The notes: generated by a model not told the origin, from the sequence alone. Numbered from the stretch's first letter, positions 1 to 7,243 are shown. The stretch: DNA of 11,721 nucleotides from Bradyrhizobium sp. (GCA_028290305.1 JAQGKC010000003.1:1-11721); one strand, 5' to 3'. Translations and numbers: made by a program.

Positions 1-30
1 CCGCGAGCGGCGGACACGGTGCTGAGCTCC

Positions 31-172
31 CTCGCCCCGCGCTTGCGGGGGGAGGGTGGGGTGAGGTGCTCTTCTATCCACAAGCACCAGTGGTGCGTTG
101 AGTCCCCCTCACCCGGATCACATCTATCGATTATCGATGTGATCCGACCTCTCCCCGCAAGCGGGGCGAGGT
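31..172. repeat. Composite palindromic intergenic element
   Basis: The outer arms are CTCGCCCCGCGCTTGCGGGG at 31-50 and the near-complement CCCCGCAAGCGGGGCGAG at 154-171, and each arm can itself fold as a short CCCCG/CGGGG hairpin. Inside lie two more perfect inverted repeats: GCACCA-G-TGGTGC at 84-96, and GGATCACATC/GATGTGATCC at 115-124 and 136-145 around an 11-base centre. GGTGAGG near 60-66 is mirrored by CCTCACC near 108-114. No coding frame is evident and I see no clear target-site duplication. It begins just past the stop codon of the aminotransferase, so it may also help end that transcript, but no T-run follows the hairpins. From memory it resembles dispersed intergenic palindromes of Bradyrhizobium. 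Confidence 0.75.
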
Positions 173-189
173 TAAGTAAGAAAGAGCCG

Positions 190-1536
190 CTACGCGGTCG
201 CGCGGATCACCTTGGCGACCTTGTCGACGATCTCGCCGATTTGTTCCTCGGTGACGATCAGCGGCGGCGTCAGCGCCAGGGTGTCGCCGGCGACGCGCAG
301 CATCAGGTCATTGTCGTGGAACGCACTATTGAGCCCGTCGAAGCCGCGCTTGCCCGGCAGGTCCGGGCGCGAGGCGAGGTCGATGCCGGCGGTCAGCCCG
401 ATGGTGCGGATGTCCAGCACGTTCGGCTCGTTCTTGAGCGACATTACGGCGTCGGCGAATTTTGGCTCGAGCTTGATTGCGCGCTCGAACAGCTTTTCGT
501 CGCGGTAGATATCAAGGGTTGCGAGTGCCGCGGCGCAGGCCAGGGGATGCGCCGAGTAAGTATAGCCGTGGGTCAGTTCCACCACATGCTCCGGGCCGCT
601 CATGAAGGCGTCGTGGATGGTGTCGCGCACGATCACGCCTCCCATCGGCGCGGCGCCGTTGGTGATGCCCTTGGCAAAGGTGATCATGTCCGGCAGCACG
701 CCGTAACGTTCCGCGGCAAAGGCGTAGCCGAGCCGGCCATAGCCGGTGATGACCTCGTCAAAAATCAGGAGAATGCCGTGCTTCTGGGTAATCTCGCGCA
801 ATCGCTTGAGATAGCCTTTGGGCGCCGGCAGCACGCCGGTCGATCCCGCCATCGGCTCGACGATCACGGCGGCGATGGTCGAAGCGCCGTGCAGATTGAC
901 CAGGCGCTCCAACTCGTCGGCGAAGTGCGCGCCATATTCCGGCTCGCCCTTGGTGAAGGCCTGCTTCTCACGGTCATAGGTGTGGGGCAGATGATCGACA
1001 CCGGCGAGCAGTGTGCCGAACATCTTGCGGTTATTGACGATGCCGCCCACCGAAGTGCCGCCGAAGCCGACGCCATGATAGCCGCGCTCACGGCCGATCA
1101 GCCGGGTGCGGGTGCCCTGGCCGTTGAGTTGGTGATAGGCCAGCGCGATCTTGAGCGCGGTATCGGCGGCCTCTGATCCGGAATTGCAAAAGAACACGTG
1201 ATCGAGCCCGGCCGGCGCGAGGTCGGCGATGCGGCTTGCGAGTTCGAACGCCTGCGGAATGCCGAACTGGAACGGCGGGGCATAATCCAGCGTCTCGGCC
1301 TGCTTGGCGATAGCCGCGGAAATCTGGGTGCGGCCATGGCCCGCATTGGTGCACCACATGCCCGACGCAGCGTCGATGATCTTGCGGCCGTCGACGGTAA
1401 AGTAATGCATGCCCTTGGCGCCGGCGAGAAGCCGCGGCGCCTTTTTGAAGGCCCGGTTGGCGGTGAACGGCATCCAGTGCGCGGCGAGGTCGTTGGGTAC
1501 GTTGACGGTGGCGGAATGTGGGCTCTTGTCGAGCAT
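190..1536 (-). CDS. Omega-amino acid:pyruvate aminotransferase (class III, PLP-dependent)
   Basis: This is a fold-type I, class III aminotransferase of 448 residues. It would transfer the amino group of beta-alanine or another omega-amino acid to pyruvate, giving L-alanine and a semialdehyde, in the cytoplasm. The sequence tracks the Pseudomonas omega-APT family closely: an N-terminal AHWMPFTANR (residues 19-28), CNSGSEA for cofactor phosphate binding (about 117-123), RGYHG (about 151-155), the PLP-ring aspartate in IFDEVITG (D260), the Schiff-base lysine in FAKGITNG (K289), and HGYTYSAHPLACAA. I chose the ATG at 1536 because AAGAGG lies five bases upstream. An in-frame ATG at 1590 would add 18 residues not typical of the family. 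It is the last gene of the minus-strand run, 93 bases after the kinase. The exact substrate is uncertain, and close relatives act on other amines or on putrescine. Confidence 0.9.
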   Translation of the reverse strand: MLDKSPHSATVNVPNDLAAHWMPFTANRAFKKAPRLLAGAKGMHYFTVDGRKIIDAASGMWCTNAGHGRTQISAAIAKQAETLDYAPPFQFGIPQAFELASRIADLAPAGLDHVFFCNSGSEAADTALKIALAYHQLNGQGTRTRLIGRERGYHGVGFGGTSVGGIVNNRKMFGTLLAGVDHLPHTYDREKQAFTKGEPEYGAHFADELERLVNLHGASTIAAVIVEPMAGSTGVLPAPKGYLKRLREITQKHGILLIFDEVITGYGRLGYAFAAERYGVLPDMITFAKGITNGAAPMGGVIVRDTIHDAFMSGPEHVVELTHGYTYSAHPLACAAALATLDIYRDEKLFERAIKLEPKFADAVMSLKNEPNVLDIRTIGLTAGIDLASRPDLPGKRGFDGLNSAFHDNDLMLRVAGDTLALTPPLIVTEEQIGEIVDKVAKVIRATA

Positions 1537-1629
1537 GGGGGCCTCTTGTGTTTTGGGGCGTGGCGGCTTTACGCAATCTATCAGCTTCATCCGACGACGG
1601 AAACCGGCAACTCCGCCTCTTATTTCAAC

Positions 1630-2313
1630 TCAACCGGTCGCTTTGAGGGCACTGAGAGGGACATCCAGCGCGTAGACGAAACCGGTCGGCTCGTAGGGCA
1701 GGTGAGCTTCGCCATTGAGCTGCTTGCCGAGGGTTTCGATCATGCGGGTTCCAAAACTCCGCCGGGTCGGCAGCGGGACTGGCGGGCCGTCTTTTTCGGT
1801 CCAGATCAGGTGTAGCCGACCTTTCTCCTCGTCGGTGGTCCAGGCGATCTCGATGCGCCCCGCCGGCACGGACAGCGCGCCGAATTTCGTGGTGTTGGTG
1901 CAGAATTCGTTACACATCATCGCCAGCGCAATCACCGAGCCGGAGGTGACCTGGATTTCCGGTCCGGAAATCGAAAATCGAGCCGCATCCCGACTCTCGC
2001 GGGGTTCTGTGGCGTTACGGACGATATGGGCAAGGCCGGCGCTCGACCACCGCGCCTGCAGCAACAGATCGTGCGCGCGCCCCAGTGCCAACAGTCGGCT
2101 CTCGATGGCCTGCTGGCCATGCTCGATACTGGTTGCGGTACGCAGGCTCTGCGAGGCGATGGCGCTCACCGTCGCCAGCGTGTTCTTGATACGATGATGC
2201 AGTTCTTCCAGAATAAGCTTTTGCAGCTTGTCGGCAGCCTCGCGTTCCTCGGCTTCAATGCCTGCCTGGGCCAGCAAGGCCTTGGCATCGATACCCGCCG
2301 GCTCAAGCAGCAT
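1630..2313 (-). CDS. Soluble HWE/HisKA_2-type histidine kinase, N-terminus probably frameshifted
   Basis: This is a 227-residue kinase core with no membrane segment and no recognisable sensor domain. The phosphoacceptor box is ELHHRIKNTLATVSAIASQ (acceptor probably H40). The N-box is NEFCTNTTKFGALS (135-148), the G1 region has the W-x-E motif (W171, E173), and RSFGTRMIE (186-193 region) is the late glycine box. The His that gives HWE kinases their first letter is Asn here (N135). Proteins of this class phosphorylate response regulators, often in stress or light responses of alphaproteobacteria, but no regulator gene is nearby. The first ATG of the frame, at 2313, has no convincing ribosome binding site. 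A TAA at 2338-2340 blocks a longer reading in this frame. Skipping one G at 2334-2336 joins a start at 2371 to the frame and adds MAGPTVPQEFLKAENVGLR, a plausible coiled-coil beginning. Confidence 0.82.
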   Translation of the reverse strand: MLLEPAGIDAKALLAQAGIEAEEREAADKLQKLILEELHHRIKNTLATVSAIASQSLRTATSIEHGQQAIESRLLALGRAHDLLLQARWSSAGLAHIVRNATEPRESRDAARFSISGPEIQVTSGSVIALAMMCNEFCTNTTKFGALSVPAGRIEIAWTTDEEKGRLHLIWTEKDGPPVPLPTRRSFGTRMIETLGKQLNGEAHLPYEPTGFVYALDVPLSALKATG

Positions 2314-2333
2314 GCGCAGGCCGACGTTTTCGG

Positions 2334-2371
2334 CCCTTTAGAAACTCCTGCGGAACGGTCGGGCCGGCCAT
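2334..2371 (-). other. Probable displaced N-terminus of the kinase (one-base frameshift)
   Basis: An ATG at 2369-2371, with an in-frame TGA two codons upstream, opens a frame reading MAGPTVPQEFLK. If one G of the GGG run (minus strand, 2334-2336) is dropped, the next codons read AENVGLR and run straight into the kinase frame. The joined stretch resembles the 'LKAEN-x2-LR-x-LLE-x-AGIDA' leader that I recall on many alphaproteobacterial kinases of this type. Either the strain carries a real +1 insertion, in which case translation must start at 2313, or the base is a sequencing error. Confidence 0.55.
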
Positions 2372-2453
2372 CGATCACATAGCCCCGAAGGACTTCCATT
2401 TCAGTTGCTGTTGATCGTTGTCATCACGGTTATCGGCTGATAGTGCGGCTATT

Positions 2454-2465
2454 TCCGGTACCGGA
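2454..2465. promoter_or_regulatory. 12-bp perfect palindrome upstream of the kinase
   Basis: TCCGGTACCGGA reads the same on both strands. It lies in the 130-base gap between prmB and the kinase, about 85 bases ahead of the possible kinase start at 2371. A dimeric regulator could bind here, but nothing else supports that and I cannot name a regulator. Confidence 0.25.
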
Positions 2466-2501
2466 CATAAGCGTGAAAGGCGACCCGGTGCGGCGGGGAA
2501 C

Positions 2502-3467
2502 TCACAAATCGGCGGCGCTGATCCAGAACACTTCGCCGTCGGACTCCTCGGTATCGAGCCAGAGAAAATTGGCCTGCGGATAGGTGGCCTCAAGCGCGGG
2601 CCGGCAACGGCCGATCTCGCACAACAACCCGCCCTCGGGCGTCAGATGGTGCCCGGCCTCTTTCAAAATACGGCCGGTAATATCAAGCCCGTCGACGCCG
2701 CCGTCGAAGGCGAGTTTCGGTTCGGCGCGGCATTCGCGCGGCAGTGCCGCCATTCCGTCCGCGTCCACATAGGGCGGATTGGAAATAATCAAGTCGTAAC
2801 GTCTGTCGCCAAGCGGTTTGAACAGATCCCCCCGATGCAGCGTCACCTGCTCTTCAAGACCGTAGTCGGCAATGTTGCGCGCGGCGACATCGAGCGCATC
2901 TTTGGAAATGTCCACCGCGTCGATTCGGGCATTTGGAAAACTCCGGCTCGCGAGGACAGCGAGGCATCCGGAGCCGGTGCAGAGGTCGAGCACGTTTCGC
3001 ACCGATTGGGGATCGTCGATCAGCGAGCCGCCTTCTTCGTCGTTTTGCCCGCTGAAATGAGAGTCCAGCAATTCGCCGATGAAGGAGCGCGGCACGATCG
3101 TGCGCTCGTCGACATAGAAGGGCAGGCCGCGCATGTAGATCTTATTGACCAGATAAGCCGCGGGTTTCCGCGTGGTGACGCGGCGCGCGATCACATCGAG
3201 AATGGCTTTGGCCTCCGCTGCAGTGACGCGCGCGGTCGCAAACATCTCGAACTGGTCGGGATGAAGATGCAATGTTTCGCAAACGAGGAAGGCGGCCTCG
3301 GCCACCGGATCGGTGGTGCCGTGCGCGAACACCAGCTTCGCCTCGATAAAACGGCTCACTCCGTAACGGACGAAATCGAGCAGCGTCAGCAATTCGCCGG
3401 ATCGGGCCTCCGGGGATTTCGATGCCGCGCGGCCGCGCCTGGCAGCCGGTCTCGCGCGCTTGGCCAT
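2502..3467 (-). CDS. prmB: 50S ribosomal protein L3 N5-glutamine methyltransferase
   Basis: This SAM-dependent methyltransferase of 321 residues is of the HemK/PrmB type, which methylates the side-chain amide of a glutamine in ribosomal protein L3 during 50S assembly. The SAM-binding motif I is DLCTGSGC (161-168), the acidic end of strand beta2 is AVDIS (184-188), and the amide-binding NPPY is at 230-233. It looks like PrmB rather than the release-factor enzyme PrmC because of GLPFYVDERTIVPRSFIGEL (114-133), which matches the PrmB 'FYVDERVLVPRSPIGEL' signature, and because of the DGLD and WLDTEESDGEVF regions at the C-terminus. The first 22 residues are basic and Ala/Arg-rich and may be a loose tail. 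Its ATG overlaps the moaE stop as TGATG, which implies translational coupling to moaE. Confidence 0.92.
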   Translation of the reverse strand: MAKRARPAARRGRAASKSPEARSGELLTLLDFVRYGVSRFIEAKLVFAHGTTDPVAEAAFLVCETLHLHPDQFEMFATARVTAAEAKAILDVIARRVTTRKPAAYLVNKIYMRGLPFYVDERTIVPRSFIGELLDSHFSGQNDEEGGSLIDDPQSVRNVLDLCTGSGCLAVLASRSFPNARIDAVDISKDALDVAARNIADYGLEEQVTLHRGDLFKPLGDRRYDLIISNPPYVDADGMAALPRECRAEPKLAFDGGVDGLDITGRILKEAGHHLTPEGGLLCEIGRCRPALEATYPQANFLWLDTEESDGEVFWISAADL

Positions 3468-3934
3468 CAGGGTTTGGTCCAGCGCGCGGCGGCGGCGTCA
3501 TCGTGATCGCGCGCATCGACCCAACTGGTTCCCGAGGGTTTTTCCTCACGCTTCCAGAATGGCGCGTTGGCCTTCAGATAATCCATCAAGAATTCCGCCG
3601 CCTGAAACGCCGCCTGCCGATGCTTTGATGCCGTCAGCACCAGCACGATATTTTCGCCGGGGGCGATACGGCCGACGCGATGAATGACGGTTAGCCCGGT
3701 CAACGGCCAGCGCGACATCGCGGTCTCGGCGTGCCGGGCAATTTCGGCCTCCGCCATGCCGGGATAATGTTCGAGCGTCAGCGCCGCGATGGCGTCGCCG
3801 CCCTCGCTGTCCCGGCAGATGCCGGAAAAACTCACGACCGCGCCGATGTCCTTCCGCCCCTGGGTAAGCGAGGCGATCTCCTGCCCGATGTCGAAATCGG
3901 CTTCCTGAATACGGATGGTCACGGCAGCGGTCAT
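3467..3934 (-). CDS. moaE: Molybdopterin synthase catalytic subunit
   Basis: MoaE binds the precursor cPMP and, with thiocarboxylated MoaD, inserts two sulfurs to make molybdopterin for molybdenum cofactor. The 155-residue length is normal. Visible family blocks are GAVVSFSGICRD (31-42), LEHYPGMAEAEI (54-65), HRVGRIAPGENIVLV (85-99) and FLMDYLKANAPFWKRE (115-130). The last of these contains K121 and K128, which correspond to the active-site lysines of E. coli MoaE (K119 and K126). Its stop shares a base with the prmB start. A 91-base gap holding a palindromic repeat separates it from moaD. I see no good Shine-Dalgarno sequence ahead of the ATG at 3934, so the repeat may have replaced the original leader, although coupling from moaD could still supply ribosomes. 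Confidence 0.95.
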   Translation of the reverse strand: MTAAVTIRIQEADFDIGQEIASLTQGRKDIGAVVSFSGICRDSEGGDAIAALTLEHYPGMAEAEIARHAETAMSRWPLTGLTVIHRVGRIAPGENIVLVLTASKHRQAAFQAAEFLMDYLKANAPFWKREEKPSGTSWVDARDHDDAAAARWTKP

Positions 3935-3960
3935 GAGATTATCGCGATGGCTGTAGCTTT

Positions 3961-4018
3961 TATTTTGACGCGTTTTCCGGGCGCGAACCGGTATCCACTT
4001 CGCTCGAAAACACTTCGC
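3961..4018. repeat. Dispersed palindromic element between moaD and moaE
   Basis: On the plus strand GTTTTC (3972-3977) pairs with GAAAAC (4006-4011), and GCGAA (3983-3987) pairs with TTCGC (3999-4003), forming an imperfect stem with an ACCGGTATCCAC centre. CACTTCGC occurs twice, at 3996-4003 and 4011-4018. Read on the minus strand it starts GTTTTCGAGCGAAGTGG, a sequence I recall as a very common intergenic repeat in Bradyrhizobium and Rhodopseudomonas. It lies inside an apparent operon, so it is transcribed and its hairpin could affect mRNA stability or the moaD:moaE ratio. Confidence 0.7.
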
Positions 4019-4025
4019 AAACGGC

Positions 4026-4277
4026 TTAACCGCCGGTCATCGGCGGGAAAAAGGCAATCTCGCGGGCGCCGGCAATCATCGTGTCCGGTTTGACATGGGC
4101 GTGGTCGATCGCGGCGCGGATCACCCGCGGCGTCTCGAAGGCATAGGCGTAGGTCTCGCCGCGCCGCGCCAGCCAGCCGATCAGGTCGTCGACGGTGCGG
4201 ACGCTGGGCGGCGGCTCGACCGTTTCTTCCGATTTGCCGATCCGTTCGCGCACCCATGCGAAATACTTGACCTTCAT
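4026..4277 (-). CDS. moaD: Molybdopterin synthase sulfur carrier subunit
   Basis: MoaD is a ubiquitin-fold sulfur carrier. MoeB adenylates its C-terminal glycine, which becomes a thiocarboxylate and gives its sulfur to cPMP in the MoaE complex. The protein is 83 residues, the usual size. It opens with the beta-strand MKVKYFAWVRERIG and ends FFPPMTGG, with the obligatory Gly-Gly terminus. DTMIAGAREIAFFPP in the last third matches the family's 'L.dGDeVaffPPvsGG' end, although the usual G-D-E triplet is G-A-R-E here. Its ATG overlaps the pgsA stop in an ATGA quartet, so it is probably translated by ribosomes finishing pgsA. The cognate moaE follows after a repeat-bearing gap. Confidence 0.94.
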   Translation of the reverse strand: MKVKYFAWVRERIGKSEETVEPPPSVRTVDDLIGWLARRGETYAYAFETPRVIRAAIDHAHVKPDTMIAGAREIAFFPPMTGG

Positions 4278-4891
4278 CCCTCATCCTCCTCGATCAGATG
4301 ATGAATGCCGGCGCGGAAATAGTCCCAGCCGGTGTAGATCGTGAAAATCGCGGATATCCACAGCAGGGCGATTCCGATCAGCGTGGTGGCGGGTAAAATC
4401 TGCTCGCCGGCTTCGCCCGCGATCAGAAAGCCGATCGCGACCAACTGGATCGTCGTCTTCCATTTCGCAAGTTTCGTGACGGGGACGCTGACCCGCAGCG
4501 CGGCTAGATATTCGCGCAGGCCCGACACCAGGATTTCCCGGCACAAGATCACGATGGCGGCCCACAGCGTCCAGCCATGAATGCTGTTGTCGGCGGCCAG
4601 CATCAGGAGGCAGGATGCAACCAGAAGCTTGTCGGCGATCGGATCGAGCATCCGGCCAAATGCCGAATGCTGGTCCCAGATTCGCGCATAATAGCCATCG
4701 AGATAATCGGTAACGCCGGCGGCGATGAACACGGCCAGCGCCACCCAGCGCAACCACATCGGGCCCTCCAGGATAGACTCCCAAAAGACGCAGCCGACCA
4801 CCACCGGGATGGCGGCAATTCGGGCATAGGTCAGTATATTCGGGAGGGACAGCGAGCTTTTCGCCGACCCCCTTGTCGTTGCGATGTTCAT
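4274..4891 (-). CDS. pgsA: CDP-diacylglycerol--glycerol-3-phosphate 3-phosphatidyltransferase
   Basis: This inner-membrane enzyme makes phosphatidylglycerol phosphate from CDP-diacylglycerol and glycerol 3-phosphate, the committed step to PG and cardiolipin. The 205-residue protein has the complete CDP-alcohol phosphotransferase signature D-x2-D-G-x2-A-R-x8-G-x3-D-x3-D (D62, D65, G66, A69, R70, G79, D83, D87). It opens with SLPNILTYARI, typical of PgsA, and has hydrophobic segments near 20-40, 47-62, 88-105, 108-125, 147-160 and 167-187. I prefer the ATG at 4891, which follows GGTAAGGCGG. A GTG at 4939 would add 16 residues without support. It lies 91 bases after uvrC and overlaps moaD. Other members of the superfamily make other phospholipids, but the N-terminus and length fit PgsA best. 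Confidence 0.92.
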   Translation of the reverse strand: MNIATTRGSAKSSLSLPNILTYARIAAIPVVVGCVFWESILEGPMWLRWVALAVFIAAGVTDYLDGYYARIWDQHSAFGRMLDPIADKLLVASCLLMLAADNSIHGWTLWAAIVILCREILVSGLREYLAALRVSVPVTKLAKWKTTIQLVAIGFLIAGEAGEQILPATTLIGIALLWISAIFTIYTGWDYFRAGIHHLIEEDEG

Positions 4892-4982
4892 CCGCCTTAC
4901 CAATACCGCCGAAGCATGAAGGTCAACCGTGTGGCGCACGTGATCTGTTGGTGACGACGCGAATATGACGCGAAACCTGCCC

Positions 4983-7088
4983 CTAACCCGGCTGCGCGTG
5001 GAAAAACTCGAAAATCTTGCGGGCGCTTTCCGCGCTGACGCCGGGAACCTTGCCGAGGTCGGCGACCGATGCCCGTTCGATCTCCTTCAACGTTCCGAAA
5101 TGATGCAGCAAGGCACGTTTGCGTGACGGGCCGATGCCCGGAATTTCCTGCAAACCCGCTTCCCGGATATCCTTTTTGCGCAGCTTGCGGTGCGAGCCGA
5201 TCACAAAGCGATGCGCCTCGTCGCGCAGCCGCTGGATGAAATACAGCACCGGGTCGCGCGGCTCGAGCTTGATCGCCTCGCGATCCGGCATGAACAGGGT
5301 TTCGCGGCCGGCGTCGCGATCCGGGCCCTTGGCGACTGCCAGCAGCGACACCTGAGTCAGCCCCAGTCCGTCGAAAATCTCCTTGACGGCGTTGAGCTGG
5401 CCGCGGCCGCCGTCGATGATGACGAGGTCGGGCCATTGCGGAAACGAATCGTCGTCGGGTTTGGTCGTGCCGTCCGCCGCAGGCGTCAGCAGCCGCTTGA
5501 AGCGCCGCTGCAGCACCTCGCGCATCATCGCGTAATCGTCGCCCGGCGTCAGGCCTTCGGACCTGATGTTGAACTTGCGGTACTGGTTTTTGATAAAGCC
5601 GTCTGGCCCCGCCACGATCATGGCGCCGACCGCGTTGGTGCCCTGGATGTGACTGTTGTCATAGACCTCGATCCGCTTCGGTGGATGCGGCAGCCCGAGC
5701 GTGGTGACCAGCCCCTGCAGCAGCCGGCCCTGCGTCGCGGTGTCGGCCAGCTTGCGGCCGAGCGCCTCGCGCGCATTGGTGAGGGCGTGGGTAATCAGTT
5801 CCTTCTTCTCACTACGCTGTGGTGTCGAGACTTCCACCTTGAACCCGGCCTTGATGGAAAGCGCATCGGCCAGCAGTTCGCATTCCTCGATCCGGTGCGA
5901 CAGCAGCACGAGTTTCGGGGGCGGTTTGTCGTCGTAGAACTGCGCGAGGAATGAGGCCAGTACTTCTTCCGGTGTGAATGATTTCTCCGCGCGTGGAAAA
6001 TAGGCGCGGTTGCCCCAGTTCTGCCCGGTGCGGAAGAAGAACACCTCGACACAGGAATATCCGCCCTCCTGGTGGATGGCGAACACGTCGGCTTCCTCCA
6101 CGGTGCGCGGATTGATGCCTTGCTGCGACTGGATCGCCGACAGCGCCGCGAGGCGGTCGCGGTAAACCGCCGCCGTTTCAAACGCGAGTTCGGCCGAGGC
6201 TTTTTCCATTTCGCCAGCGAGCTCCTGCTTGACCAGACGGCTGCGGCCGGAAAGGAAATCCGTCGCCTCGCGCACCAGTTCGGTATAGCCGGGAAAATCG
6301 ATTTCGCTGGTGCAAGGCCCCGAACAGCGCCGGATTTGATAGAGCAGGCAAGGCCGGGTGCGGCTTTCAAAAAATCCGTCGGTGCAGGAGCGTATCAAAA
6401 AGGCGCGTTGCAGGGCCGTGATGGTGCGATTGACCGCGCCCGCCGAGGCGAACGGTCCGAAATAGCGTCCGGGCCGTGACTGCGCGCCGCGATGTTTGAG
6501 GATCTGGGGAGCCCAGTGGTCGCCCGTAATCAGAATATAGGGAAACGACTTGTCGTCGCGCAGTTGCACGTTGAAGCGCGGACGCAACTGCTTGATCAGG
6601 TTGGCCTCGAGCAGCAGCGCCTCGGTTTCCGTCGAGGTGGATATGATTTCGACGGTCACGGTGGCCGCAATCATGCGCATGATGCGCGCCGGCTGCAGCG
6701 CCGTGACCCTGGCATAGGAAGCGAGTCGTTTGCGGACGTTTTTCGCCTTGCCGACATAGAGCACGTCGTTCGCCGCGTTGAGCATGCGATAGACCCCGGG
6801 CGACGTGGGGGCGAGGCGCACGGCGTGTTCGATGGCGGCATGGCCGACCGCAAGCCGGCCTTCCGCTACCGCCTCGCTGGCCTCCTCGGGGACCTCCGGC
6901 AGCCGCGCCTCATCCTCTTCCTCGGCGATAGCCGTCGCGGGATCGATATCCGCAGAGGTCGAATCCCGGGCCGAATCTTGGGCTGGGTCTCGCGGCGGCA
7001 AATCCGGCTGTCCGGGGGCCGGTTCGGAACCGCGCCGCGCCGTTCGCGGGCCGGGGGCCTTCGGGCTATCGGTAGAATCGTGATCCAT
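4983..7088 (-). CDS. uvrC: Excinuclease ABC subunit C
   Basis: UvrC makes both incisions in nucleotide excision repair after UvrB marks the lesion. The domains run in order. The GIY-YIG nuclease has GVY at 98-100, [12 protein letters not shown] at 111-122 and E162. Four cysteines, C235, C247, C255 and C259, have the same 12-8-4 spacing as the proposed iron-sulfur ligands of E. coli UvrC. The UvrB-binding UVR helix pair is at about 283-318. The RNase H-like nuclease has YDNSH (D477), [10 protein letters not shown] (D559) and DEAHRF (H626). Two helix-hairpin-helix motifs lie at 647-700. The 701 residues exceed the usual 600 or so because of an N-terminal tail of about 90 residues rich in Pro, Asp, Glu and Ala. 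It is first in the minus-strand run and is divergent from the porin gene, so its promoter should lie between 7089 and 7365. Confidence 0.97.
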   Translation of the reverse strand: MDHDSTDSPKAPGPRTARRGSEPAPGQPDLPPRDPAQDSARDSTSADIDPATAIAEEEDEARLPEVPEEASEAVAEGRLAVGHAAIEHAVRLAPTSPGVYRMLNAANDVLYVGKAKNVRKRLASYARVTALQPARIMRMIAATVTVEIISTSTETEALLLEANLIKQLRPRFNVQLRDDKSFPYILITGDHWAPQILKHRGAQSRPGRYFGPFASAGAVNRTITALQRAFLIRSCTDGFFESRTRPCLLYQIRRCSGPCTSEIDFPGYTELVREATDFLSGRSRLVKQELAGEMEKASAELAFETAAVYRDRLAALSAIQSQQGINPRTVEEADVFAIHQEGGYSCVEVFFFRTGQNWGNRAYFPRAEKSFTPEEVLASFLAQFYDDKPPPKLVLLSHRIEECELLADALSIKAGFKVEVSTPQRSEKKELITHALTNAREALGRKLADTATQGRLLQGLVTTLGLPHPPKRIEVYDNSHIQGTNAVGAMIVAGPDGFIKNQYRKFNIRSEGLTPGDDYAMMREVLQRRFKRLLTPAADGTTKPDDDSFPQWPDLVIIDGGRGQLNAVKEIFDGLGLTQVSLLAVAKGPDRDAGRETLFMPDREAIKLEPRDPVLYFIQRLRDEAHRFVIGSHRKLRKKDIREAGLQEIPGIGPSRKRALLHHFGTLKEIERASVADLGKVPGVSAESARKIFEFFHAQPG

Positions 7089-7227
7089 GGCCCTAAACTA
7101 AGCGCTGGAATGGTGCATCGCCAGCGTTACGGCGGTGACGGCAGGCGGCCGTGCCGGCGCGTCCGCAATGCGCCGGTTGGTTCCTCGTAACGCTTTCTTA
7201 AGAATGCGGGGCGGCAGGAAGCAGGCC

Positions 7228-7243
7228 TTAACAAGCCTTTAAC
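7228..7243 (+). promoter_or_regulatory. CtrA-type binding box (TTAA-N7-TTAAC)
   Basis: TTAACAAGCCTTTAAC matches the full alphaproteobacterial CtrA consensus TTAA-N7-TTAAC exactly, on the plus strand. It lies 122 bases before the porin ATG and 139 bases before the uvrC ATG, in the only clearly AT-rich part of the divergent region. CtrA is the cell-cycle response regulator and often controls envelope genes. The orientation suggests the porin as target. No clear -10 element was identified with confidence. Confidence 0.5.

Noticed and set aside
19..1176. Long plus-strand open frame of 385 codons across the aminotransferase
   Set aside because: It lies antisense to a well-conserved aminotransferase, has no family resemblance, and its composition (Asp, Arg, Gln, Ala) is what the reverse frame of GC-rich coding DNA gives.
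2166..2399. Minus-strand frame starting MEVLRGYVIDG upstream of the kinase
   Set aside because: It runs into the wrong frame of the kinase after a few dozen codons and the later residues are shadow-like. The frame starting at 2371 fits the kinase leader better.
2420..2500. EcfG-type general stress promoter (GGAAC-N16/17-CGTT) near the kinase
   Set aside because: GGAAC is present on the plus strand near 2498, but no CGTT follows at the right distance and it does not face the kinase.
2418..3506. Plus-strand open frame of 362 codons across prmB
   Set aside because: It is antisense to prmB, whose motifs are all intact. There is no recognisable domain and no ribosome binding site.
5190..5954. 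Plus-strand open frame of 254 codons inside uvrC
   Set aside because: It is antisense to the RNase H-like and neighbouring parts of UvrC and has no domain resemblance.
7154..7176. Possible terminator from the CCGGCGC/GCGCCGG inverted repeat
   Set aside because: No T-run follows on either strand, and it lies upstream of both genes, where a terminator is not expected.
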